A stretch of 38,859 bases of DNA from Alistipes sp. CAG:268 (lineage in GTDB: Bacteria; Bacteroidota; Bacteroidia; Bacteroidales; Rikenellaceae), in NCBI GenBank assembly GCA_000434235.1, contig FR891970.1, positions 1 through 38,859 of the forward strand. Direction: 5' to 3'. Made by a program: the position numbers and the translations under genes. The notes under the pieces were generated by a model, which saw only the letters and a list, made by a program, of their open reading frames with translations, did not search any database and was not told the DNA's origin. Below are positions 31,920 through 38,859 of this stretch, piece after piece. The stretch's first letter is position 1. Each line of letters opens with the position of its first letter.

Positions 31920-32774
31920 TTGCACAAACTGATCGAGTTCATACGCAGCGTCTATGTCGTGGTGCTGTTCGTGGTGCTGGAGGCGTTGGCCGTCAGCTAC
32001 TATGCCCACTCCACGAACTATACCCAGGCGCGTCTGCTGGCCCGTTCGACCCGTCTGGTCGGGGGCGTGCACGGCTTCTTCGCCGGCATCGGCCACTACT
32101 TTTCGCTCGGGCGCGAGAACCGTCTGCTGCTCGACCGGGTGACGCGGCTCGAGGAGCGGCTGGCCCAGTACGAGGAGGCGGCCACGGCCGCACGGCTGGA
32201 CAGCTACATGCAGGACATAGGCGAGTCGAAATACCGGTTTGCCGTAGCTTCGGTGGTTTCGAATTCGACCAACCGGCTTCAGAACCTGCTGACACTCAAC
32301 CGGGGACTGCGCGACAGCATCCAGACGGAGATGGCCGTGCTGTCGCCCGACGGGGCGATGGTCGGCTATGTCGTCGCCTGCACCGACCGTTACTCGGTAG
32401 CGCTCTCGGTGTTGAACACCTCGTTCCGGGCAAGCGGCAAACTCGCCGATTCCGACTATTCGGGGTCGATCTGCTGGGACGGGCTCGACCCGCATGTGGT
32501 CGTGCTCGACGAACTCTCGAAATATGCCGATCCCAAGCCGGGAGACGAGGTTGTGACGACCGGTTTTTCGCAATATTTCCCGCCCGACGTGTTGATCGGC
32601 TGGGTCGAGAGCGCCACGCTCAACGAGACCCGGACGGCCTATACGGTTCGGGTGCGTCTCGCCGCCGAGCTCTCGCGCCTGAGCGACGTGGTGCTGGTCG
32701 GCAACCGCGATCTCTACGAGATCCGGGCGTTGCAGCAGAGCGAACAAGTTGAACAACACACACGAACGAATTGA
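31920..32774 (+). CDS. mreC: Rod-shape-determining protein MreC
   Basis: A 284-residue inner-membrane scaffold of the elongasome: one N-terminal membrane helix (about 9-28), a periplasmic coiled coil (about 70-105), and a C-terminal beta-rich domain that contacts penicillin-binding protein 2. The start is TTG: an in-frame stop lies at 31902-31904, no ATG occurs between, and the helix begins right after. The next Met is far inside the protein. mreD follows with one base between stop and start. The periplasmic SGSICWDGLDP and VVTTGFSQYFPPDVLIGWV stretches fit MreC of this phylum. Confidence 0.92.
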   Translation: MHKLIEFIRSVYVVVLFVVLEALAVSYYAHSTNYTQARLLARSTRLVGGVHGFFAGIGHYFSLGRENRLLLDRVTRLEERLAQYEEAATAARLDSYMQDIGESKYRFAVASVVSNSTNRLQNLLTLNRGLRDSIQTEMAVLSPDGAMVGYVVACTDRYSVALSVLNTSFRASGKLADSDYSGSICWDGLDPHVVVLDELSKYADPKPGDEVVTTGFSQYFPPDVLIGWVESATLNETRTAYTVRVRLAAELSRLSDVVLVGNRDLYEIRALQQSEQVEQHTRTN

Positions 32775-32775
32775 G

Positions 32776-33294
32776 ATGTACAGAACGTTGCCCTATCTCG
32801 GACTTTTCGCTGCAACCGTGCTGTTGCAGGTCTTTCTGTTCGACAATCTGTCGATCAGCGTCTACCTCAATCCGCTCGTTTACATTGCCTTTCTGATCCT
32901 GCTGCCGTTCGAGACGCTTCCCGTCGTGCTGCTCGGCGCCGGACTGCTGCTCGGCGTCACGATGGACTTTGCCATGGGGGCCGCCGGCATCAACACCATT
33001 GCCACGCTGCTCGTTGCCTTCCTGCGCCCGACACTGGCCGGGCTGACCTGCGGGCGTGAGAATGCGCGCGAAGGAGGCATTCCCTCGTCGGGCCGCCTGG
33101 GCGAACGGGTCTTCATCAACTATGTCGTCGTACTGACGCTGCTGCATCACGCCGTCTTCTTCCTGCTCGAGGCCCTCTCGTGGGAACACGTGCTGCATAC
33201 GGTGGTGCGCATCGTCGTCAGCTCCGTGGTGACCGTCGCGTTCGTCTGGATCGCGGCCCGGATCTTCACGGCCCAATTCTCGGCTCGCGTATGA
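32776..33294 (+). CDS. mreD: Rod-shape-determining protein MreD
   Basis: A 172-residue inner-membrane protein with about five or six hydrophobic helices and little else, as expected for MreD, which links MreC to the PBP2-RodA pair. LYLNP-like VYLNPLVYIAFLILLPFETLP is the usual second-helix region of the Bacteroidota form. ATG 32776 comes one base after the mreC stop; an earlier TTG lies inside mreC. Its own stop overlaps the pbp2 start as ATGA at 33291-33294. Confidence 0.9.
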   Translation: MYRTLPYLGLFAATVLLQVFLFDNLSISVYLNPLVYIAFLILLPFETLPVVLLGAGLLLGVTMDFAMGAAGINTIATLLVAFLRPTLAGLTCGRENAREGGIPSSGRLGERVFINYVVVLTLLHHAVFFLLEALSWEHVLHTVVRIVVSSVVTVAFVWIAARIFTAQFSARV

Positions 33295-35120
33295 ACGGCT
33301 CCGAAGGATTCGTGCGGATGCGCACGCTGCAGGTCGTTGTCCTGCTGATCTTTGCCCTGCTGCTGGGACGGCTGGCCTACATCCAGCTCTTCGACTCGCG
33401 CTACGACGAGATGGCGCTGGTCAATGTCCTGCGCCCGGAGGTCCAGTATCCGCCGCGCGGCGAGGTCTACGACCGCAACGGAGAGTACCTGGTCCAGAGC
33501 CGTGAATGCTACGACCTGATGGTGGTCTATCACGACCTCGACCGTGCGGGTTTCGATACGATGCGGCTGTGCAACATCGTGGGTATCTCGCGGCAGAAAC
33601 TCGAACGCGAACTGGCCAGTGCCCGGGTCTATCCGCGTGCGCCGCGGCTGGTGACGAACTACATCTCCAAGGAGGAGAAACTGCGCTTCGACGAGTGCAA
33701 CTTCCGCGGTTTCTACACCGTCTACCGCACGGTCCGCCACTACCCGCGGCAGATCGGCGGCAACCTGCTGGGCTATGTGGGCGAGGTGACGCCCAACATG
33801 CTCAAGCGCTACCCCTCCTACAAGGCGGGCGACTATGTGGGCATCAGCGGCGTGGAGTCGGCCTATGAACCCGAGCTGCGCGGCACGAAGGGGGTCAAGG
33901 TCCTCGAACGCGACACGCACGGCGCCATCAAGGGCTCCTACATGAACGGGATGTACGACTCGCTGCCCGTCCCTGGCAGCTATCTTGTCAGTACGATCGA
34001 CGCCCGGCTGCAGCTGCTCGGCGAGGAGTTGATGCGGGGCAAGGTGGGGGCCGCCGTGGCGATCGAGCCTTCGACGGGCGAGATCCTGATGATGGTCTCC
34101 TCGCCGACCTATGACCCCGACGAGCTGGTGGGGCGTGAGCGCGGCAACCACTACATGGAGCTGCTGCGCAACAAGCGCCAGCCGCTCTACAACCGGGCCG
34201 TGCAGTCGAAATTCTACCCGCCCGGCTCGACCTTCAAGATCGTGCAGGGGCTCATCGGACTGCAGGAGGGGGTGCTCAAACCCTCGGATCTGCATGAATG
34301 CCACGGAGGCTACCAGGTCGGCCGCCGCAAGATGAAGTGCCACGCCCATCCGTCACCGATTGACCTGCGCTTCGCCGTGGCCACCTCGTGCAACGCCTAC
34401 TTCTGCTATGTCTTCCGCGACATCCTCGACAATCCGAAATACGGGAACGTCAAGGACGGATTCGAGGTGTGGCGCAAATATGTCGAGAGTTTCGGCTTCG
34501 GCCGCAAGCTGGGCTCCGACTTCCTCGACGAAGGGAGCGGCTACGTTCCCGACCGGGCCTTCTACGACCGCACCTACCGCGGCTCATGGAATTCGCTGAC
34601 GCTGCTCTCGCTGTCGATCGGTCAGGGCGAGCTGGGCTGCACGCCGCTTCAGCTGGCCAACCTCGCGGCGATCGTCGCCAACCGCGGCTACTACTACATT
34701 CCGCACATCGTCAAGCGGGTCGAGGGGCGTGATTCGCTCGACCGCCGCTTCTATGAACGGCACTACACGATGGTCGCACCCGAGCATTTCGAGCCGATCG
34801 TCGAGGGCATGTGGCGGGGTGTGAATGTCGGCGGAACCTCGACGATGGCGCGTCTCGACGGCTGGGACGTCTGCGGCAAGACGGGTACGGCCCAGAACCC
34901 CCACGGCGCCGACCACTCGACCTTCCTCTCGTTCGCGCCGAAGGACAATCCGAAGATCGCCATCTCGGTCTATGTCGAGAACGGGCGCTGGGGCGCCTCG
35001 GCGGCCCTTCCCATCGCGAGCCTGCTCGAGGAGTACTACCTGACGGACACGATCCGGCGGCCGGCTTTGCTGGAATATGTCAAGAATCTGAAAATCAGCT
35101 ATCCGTATTATGACAAGTAA
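33291..35120 (+). CDS. mrdA: Penicillin-binding protein 2 (elongasome transpeptidase)
   Basis: A 609-residue class B PBP that cross-links side-wall peptidoglycan in the periplasm. There is one N-terminal membrane helix (about 12-30), a dimerisation/pedestal part including PPRGEVYDRNGEYLVQ, and a transpeptidase domain with Ser313-x-x-Lys316, Ser366-Cys-Asn368 and Lys530-Thr-Gly, so all three catalytic motifs are intact. ATG 33291 overlaps the mreD stop. Its last codons overlap rodA by 11 bases, as usual for this partner pair. It is a beta-lactam target. Confidence 0.97.
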   Translation: MNGSEGFVRMRTLQVVVLLIFALLLGRLAYIQLFDSRYDEMALVNVLRPEVQYPPRGEVYDRNGEYLVQSRECYDLMVVYHDLDRAGFDTMRLCNIVGISRQKLERELASARVYPRAPRLVTNYISKEEKLRFDECNFRGFYTVYRTVRHYPRQIGGNLLGYVGEVTPNMLKRYPSYKAGDYVGISGVESAYEPELRGTKGVKVLERDTHGAIKGSYMNGMYDSLPVPGSYLVSTIDARLQLLGEELMRGKVGAAVAIEPSTGEILMMVSSPTYDPDELVGRERGNHYMELLRNKRQPLYNRAVQSKFYPPGSTFKIVQGLIGLQEGVLKPSDLHECHGGYQVGRRKMKCHAHPSPIDLRFAVATSCNAYFCYVFRDILDNPKYGNVKDGFEVWRKYVESFGFGRKLGSDFLDEGSGYVPDRAFYDRTYRGSWNSLTLLSLSIGQGELGCTPLQLANLAAIVANRGYYYIPHIVKRVEGRDSLDRRFYERHYTMVAPEHFEPIVEGMWRGVNVGGTSTMARLDGWDVCGKTGTAQNPHGADHSTFLSFAPKDNPKIAISVYVENGRWGASAALPIASLLEEYYLTDTIRRPALLEYVKNLKISYPYYDK

Positions 35121-36552
35121 CCGCAGCAACGGCATATTCTACGGGGTGGACCTGGTGACGGTGATCCTCTACGTGCTGATCGTCATCGCCGGGTGGCTGT
35201 CGATCACGTCGGCCTCCTACGACGAGACCTCGCCCGCTCTCTTCTCCTTCTCGCACTTCTACATGAAACAGCTGGTGTGGGTCGGTGTGGCGTGGGCTGT
35301 GGCCGTTGTCGTGCTGCTGCTCGACGAACGGTTCTACCACATGTACGCCTACCCGGCCTACTTTGTGGGGCTGGCGATGCTCGTGGCGGCGCTGCTGTTC
35401 GGCCGTGAGGTGAACGGCGCGAAGGCGTGGTTCGAGTTCGGTTCGTTCCGCGTGCAGCCCGTCGAGTTTGCCAAGATCGCCACGGCGCTGGCCCTGGCCC
35501 GTGTGATGAGCGAATATTCGTTCTCGATCAACCGGGTCGGGGACCTTTTCCGGGTGGGGATGGTCATCTGTACGCCGTTGCTCATCATCGTGCTGCAGAA
35601 CGACACCGGATCGGGCATCGTCCTCGGTTCGTTCCTCTTCGTGCTCTACCGTGAGGGGCTGAACAAGTGGCTCTGCATTCCGCTGCTGTTCATCGCCGCG
35701 CTGTTCATCTTCTCGTTCCTGCTTTCGCCGATGGTGCTGCTCGTGTCGCTCATCCTGGTATGCACGCTCTCGGAGGCGATGATGCACGGGCAGTGGCGTT
35801 CGCGGATCATCTACCTGGCTTCGCTCGGGATGGGGAGCATTCTGCTGTGTCTGGTCATGGGGCTCATCGCCCCCGGGACGCTCGATCTCTACCACAGCCT
35901 GCTCATCGTCACGCTGCTTTCGCTGGTCGTGGTGGTCATCTATGCCTTCCGGGCCAACCTTTCGCACCTGTTCATCACACTGGGGCTCTTCGTCGGGTCG
36001 CTTGTCTTCCTGCCCACCACCGACTACATTTTCAACTCGATCCTCAAGGAGCACCAGCAGAACCGCATCCTGAGTTTCCTGGGCATCATCAACGACCCCC
36101 AGGGTGTGGATTACAACGTCAATCAGTCGAAGATCGCCATCGGCTCCGGCGGTTTCTGGGGCAAGGGCTTCCTCGAGGGGACGCAGATCAAGTACGGCTT
36201 CGTTCCCGAGCGCCATTCCGATTTCATTTTCTGCACGGTAGGCGAGGAGTGGGGCTTCGTGGGCTCCGTGGTGGTGCTGACGCTGCTATGTATGCTGATC
36301 CTCCGGCTGATGCGCATGGGCGAACGGCAGCAGGAACCCTTCGGACGGGTCTATTGCTACAGCGTGGCGTCGATCCTGCTCTTCCATGTCTTCGTCAATG
36401 TGGGCATGACCGTCGGCCTGATGCCCGTCATGGGCATCCCGCTTCCGTTCATGAGCTACGGAGGTTCGTCGCTCATTGCATTTACGATTCTGTTGTTCAT
36501 CGCCGTGCGGCTCGATGCCTCGACGCGGCAATTCACCCTCAATAAATTCTGA
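35110..36552 (+). CDS. rodA: RodA peptidoglycan glycosyltransferase (SEDS family)
   Basis: A 480-residue SEDS protein with about ten membrane helices that polymerises lipid II with PBP2. FGREVNGAKAWFEFGSFRVQPVEFAKIA is close to the conserved SEDS loop (shown in parts: VNGAKAWF, QPVEFAKI), and the late PVMGIPLPFMSYGGSSL is the family signature. The extended middle region is normal for Bacteroidales RodA. Translation overlaps pbp2 by 11 bases. The next gene, a calcium-type ATPase, begins 6 bases after the stop. Confidence 0.96.
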   Translation: MTSNRSNGIFYGVDLVTVILYVLIVIAGWLSITSASYDETSPALFSFSHFYMKQLVWVGVAWAVAVVVLLLDERFYHMYAYPAYFVGLAMLVAALLFGREVNGAKAWFEFGSFRVQPVEFAKIATALALARVMSEYSFSINRVGDLFRVGMVICTPLLIIVLQNDTGSGIVLGSFLFVLYREGLNKWLCIPLLFIAALFIFSFLLSPMVLLVSLILVCTLSEAMMHGQWRSRIIYLASLGMGSILLCLVMGLIAPGTLDLYHSLLIVTLLSLVVVVIYAFRANLSHLFITLGLFVGSLVFLPTTDYIFNSILKEHQQNRILSFLGIINDPQGVDYNVNQSKIAIGSGGFWGKGFLEGTQIKYGFVPERHSDFIFCTVGEEWGFVGSVVVLTLLCMLILRLMRMGERQQEPFGRVYCYSVASILLFHVFVNVGMTVGLMPVMGIPLPFMSYGGSSLIAFTILLFIAVRLDASTRQFTLNKF

Positions 36553-36557
36553 CCCAA

Positions 36558-38859
36558 ATGATTGCTTACAATCCCCGGGGCCTCGCTCCGCAGGAGGTCG
36601 CCGCCAGCCGCGAGCGGCACGGCGACAATGTCATCACGCCGCCGAAGGATGCTTCGGCCTGGCTGCTTTTGCTCGACAAGTTCCGCGATCCGATCATTCG
36701 GATCCTGCTCCTTGCCGCGGTGCTGTCGCTGGTTATCGGTTTCATCCACCGGGACTTCACCGAATCGATCGGCATCATCTGCGCGATCATCCTCGCCACG
36801 TGTGTCGGTTTCTGGTTCGAGTGGGATGCGCAGCGCCGTTTCCGGCGGTTGAACCAGGTGAACGACGACATTCCGGTGAAGGTGATGCGCGACGGTGCGA
36901 TCCGTGAGATTCCGCGCCGGGAGGTCGTGGTCGGCGATGTGGTCTACATCGAGAGCGGCGAGACGGTTCCGGCCGACGGCGAGCTGGTCGAAGCCGTGTC
37001 GCTGAAGATCAACGAATCGACCCTCACGGGCGAGCCCGAAGTGGACAAAACGGTGGACGAAGCCCACTTCGATCCGGAGGCGACCTATCCGTCGAATGTC
37101 GTGATGCGCGGGACGACGGTGGCCGACGGCTATGGCGTGCTGGTGGTCACGGCCGTGGGTGACGGTACCGAGGCGGGCCGCGTTACCGAGCAATCGACCG
37201 TGCAGAACGACGAACCCACCCCGCTGGACCGCCAGCTGACACGCCTTTCGCAACTGATCGGGCGGATCGGCATCGGACTTTCGATCCTGATCTTCTGTGT
37301 GATGGTCGGCAAGGCCCTTTTCTTCGGTGACCTGCTGCAGCAGGACTGGCTGACGATTTCGCAACAGGTGCTCCACATCTTTATGGTCTCGGTGGCCATC
37401 ATCGTGATGTCGGTGCCCGAAGGTTTGCCGATGTCGATCACGCTGTCGCTGGCCATGTCCATGCGGCGGATGCTCAAGACGAACAACCTGGTACGGAAGA
37501 TGCATGCCTGCGAAACGATGGGCGCCGTGACGGTGATCTGTACGGACAAGACCGGCACGCTGACGCAGAACAAGATGCACGTGCAGGAGCTGGTGCGTTA
37601 CGACGCACTTCCGGAACATGATTTCGCCGAGGTCGTCGCCTTGAATTCGACGGCGTTCCTCGATGCCGAGGGGCGCATCATCGGAAACCCGACCGAAGGC
37701 GCTCTGCTCGAGTGGTTGCGTGGTCGCGGCGAGGAGTACGAACCCTTGCGGCGCGGGGCGTCGATCGTCGATCGGCTGACCTTCTCGACCGAGCGCAAGT
37801 ATATGGCAACGATCATCGAGAGCGGCGTCTCGGGCCGGCGCCTGCTCTGCGTGAAGGGTGCCCCTGAGATTGTGCGGGGCATGTGCGAGGCCGACGGGCT
37901 TGATGCCGAGGTGTCGGCCCGGCTGCTCGACTTTCAGAACCATGCCATGCGTACGCTGGCCATCGCCTGGGCCGAGACATCCGAGACCGACTGCCTGCGG
38001 GCCGTGGCGGCCGGAGGACTCCGTTTTTCGGCCGTGGCCGCGATTCTCGATCCCGTGCGGGAGGATGTCCCCGCAGCGGTGCGTCAGTGCCTCGATGCGG
38101 GGATCGGTGTGAAGATCGTAACGGGCGATACACCCGCCACGGCGCGTGAGATCGCCCGCCAGATCGGCCTTTGGGACGATGCCCGCGATACGGAGCGCAA
38201 CCACATCACCGGCGCCGAGTTTGCCGCGGCGAGCGACGAGGAGCTGCTCGAACGGGTGCAGGAGTTGAAGATCATGTCGCGGGCCCGGCCGCTCGACAAG
38301 CAGCGCCTCGTGCGGTTGCTCCAGCAGCGGGGCGAGGTGGTGGCCGTCACCGGCGACGGGACGAACGACGCTCCGGCACTCAATTTCGCCAATGTGGGCC
38401 TCTCGATGGGTTCGGGCACCTCGGTGGCCAAGGATGCCTCGGACATCACGCTGCTCGATGACTCGTTCGCCTCGATCGCCACGGCCGTCATGTGGGGCCG
38501 TTCACTCTACCGGAACATCCAGCGCTTCGTGCTCTTCCAGCTGACGATCAACTTCGCGGCGATCCTCATCTGTTTCGTCGGGGCGCTGGTTGGCACCGAC
38601 ATGCCCCTCACGGTAGTGCAGATCCTCTGGGTGAACATCATCATGGATACCTTTGCGGCGATGGCAATGGCTTCGCTGCCTCCCTCGGCCGAGGTGATGC
38701 GCGACCGCCCGCGCCGCCGCGACGAGTTCATCATCTCGCCGGGCATGGCCCGCACGATCTTTACCTGCGGCGGTGCGATGGTCGTCGTGCTGCTGGGCAT
38801 GCTCTTCGCCTGGACCTTCTCGCAGGGCGGGCTGACCATCCGCCAGCTGACGCTCTTCT
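36558..38859 (+). CDS. Calcium-translocating P-type ATPase, PMCA type (runs off the window)
   Basis: At least 767 residues of a P2-type ATPase without its C-terminus. The order is an N-terminal cation domain, two helices, an actuator domain with LTGEPE in place of TGES, the M4 motif PEGLP (Pro287), the phosphorylation site Asp330 in DKTGTLT, a KGAPE nucleotide-binding motif, TGD, VTGDGTNDAPAL hinge, and M6 with Asn693 and Asp697 as ion ligands. This fits calcium export from the cytoplasm. It starts 5 bases after the rodA stop, so it is probably co-transcribed with the elongasome operon. Ion choice is inferred from motifs. Confidence 0.93.
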   Translation, partial: MIAYNPRGLAPQEVAASRERHGDNVITPPKDASAWLLLLDKFRDPIIRILLLAAVLSLVIGFIHRDFTESIGIICAIILATCVGFWFEWDAQRRFRRLNQVNDDIPVKVMRDGAIREIPRREVVVGDVVYIESGETVPADGELVEAVSLKINESTLTGEPEVDKTVDEAHFDPEATYPSNVVMRGTTVADGYGVLVVTAVGDGTEAGRVTEQSTVQNDEPTPLDRQLTRLSQLIGRIGIGLSILIFCVMVGKALFFGDLLQQDWLTISQQVLHIFMVSVAIIVMSVPEGLPMSITLSLAMSMRRMLKTNNLVRKMHACETMGAVTVICTDKTGTLTQNKMHVQELVRYDALPEHDFAEVVALNSTAFLDAEGRIIGNPTEGALLEWLRGRGEEYEPLRRGASIVDRLTFSTERKYMATIIESGVSGRRLLCVKGAPEIVRGMCEADGLDAEVSARLLDFQNHAMRTLAIAWAETSETDCLRAVAAGGLRFSAVAAILDPVREDVPAAVRQCLDAGIGVKIVTGDTPATAREIARQIGLWDDARDTERNHITGAEFAAASDEELLERVQELKIMSRARPLDKQRLVRLLQQRGEVVAVTGDGTNDAPALNFANVGLSMGSGTSVAKDASDITLLDDSFASIATAVMWGRSLYRNIQRFVLFQLTINFAAILICFVGALVGTDMPLTVVQILWVNIIMDTFAAMAMASLPPSAEVMRDRPRRRDEFIISPGMARTIFTCGGAMVVVLLGMLFAWTFSQGGLTIRQLTLF

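Noticed and set aside
31868..31920. ATG at 31868 as the start of mreC
   Set aside because: It is in a different reading frame from mreC. Translation gives no membrane helix or MreC features.
30741..32759. A 672-codon minus-strand frame across mreB and mreC
   Set aside because: Runs through two certain genes and gives no known domain; a composition artefact.
1..38859. CRISPR arrays, insertion sequences, phage genes, toxin-antitoxin pairs or biosynthetic clusters
   Set aside because: No regular repeats with spacers, transposase, integrase or phage structural genes were seen. Apart from the 3-keto/Tat cluster the genes are ordinary housekeeping and envelope functions.

Overview
The window is a dense chromosomal segment of a GC-rich Bacteroidales bacterium, most likely Alistipes or another Rikenellaceae. 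The gene content points that way: paired OmpH/Skp proteins behind bamA and uppS, a lipid-anchored TamL-type Omp85 protein, DUF1080 and DUF6377-type proteins, and a Tat system with only TatA and TatC. So does the repeated promoter box TAnnTTTG (the Bacteroidota -7 element), present upstream of eleven genes or operons. No rRNA, tRNA, CRISPR array, insertion sequence or prophage was seen. Every gap between genes is shorter than about 220 bases.

Layout. 1-1042: tail of an unknown gene, then a tandem GNAT acetyltransferase. 1071-2986 (-): dapF, a small acidic protein and an alpha/beta hydrolase. 3113-6279 (+): nitroreductase and TamL, divergent from dapF around a symmetric promoter. 6303-8620: an AraC-type regulator divergent from an MFS exporter. 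8725-13222 (-): uppS, bamA, ompH, ompH (envelope biogenesis). 13384-14265 (-): nadK. 14379-17156 (+): pdxJ, an SGNH hydrolase and the CCA-adding enzyme. 17241-18615 (-): glyoxalase-like protein, threonylcarbamoyl-AMP synthase and thioesterase. 18724-19449 (+): a YebC protein. 19600-20253 (-): a degenerate membrane-anchored rubrerythrin-like protein.

20402-27993 (-) is the most distinctive region. A membrane-spanning TPR/HTH regulator lies upstream of a cytoplasmic Gfo/Idh/MocA oxidoreductase, tatA, a Tat-signal Gfo/Idh/MocA oxidoreductase, a DUF1080 (3-keto-disaccharide hydrolase) lipoprotein, a TIM-barrel isomerase/epimerase lipoprotein, and then tatC. This matches the oxidise, cleave and reduce (3-keto) route for glycoside breakdown, but with the translocase needed to export one of its enzymes built into the cluster.

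28174-30530 (-): gpsA and pgi (central metabolism and phospholipid backbone). 30729-38859 (+): mreB, mreC, mreD, pbp2 and rodA, the elongasome, followed five bases later by a PMCA-type calcium P-type ATPase that runs off the window. Most genes are core functions. The unusual points are the Tat-embedded 3-keto cluster, the degenerate rubrerythrin, the fused GNAT and several palindromes and hairpins between genes. I found no wholly unprecedented system.
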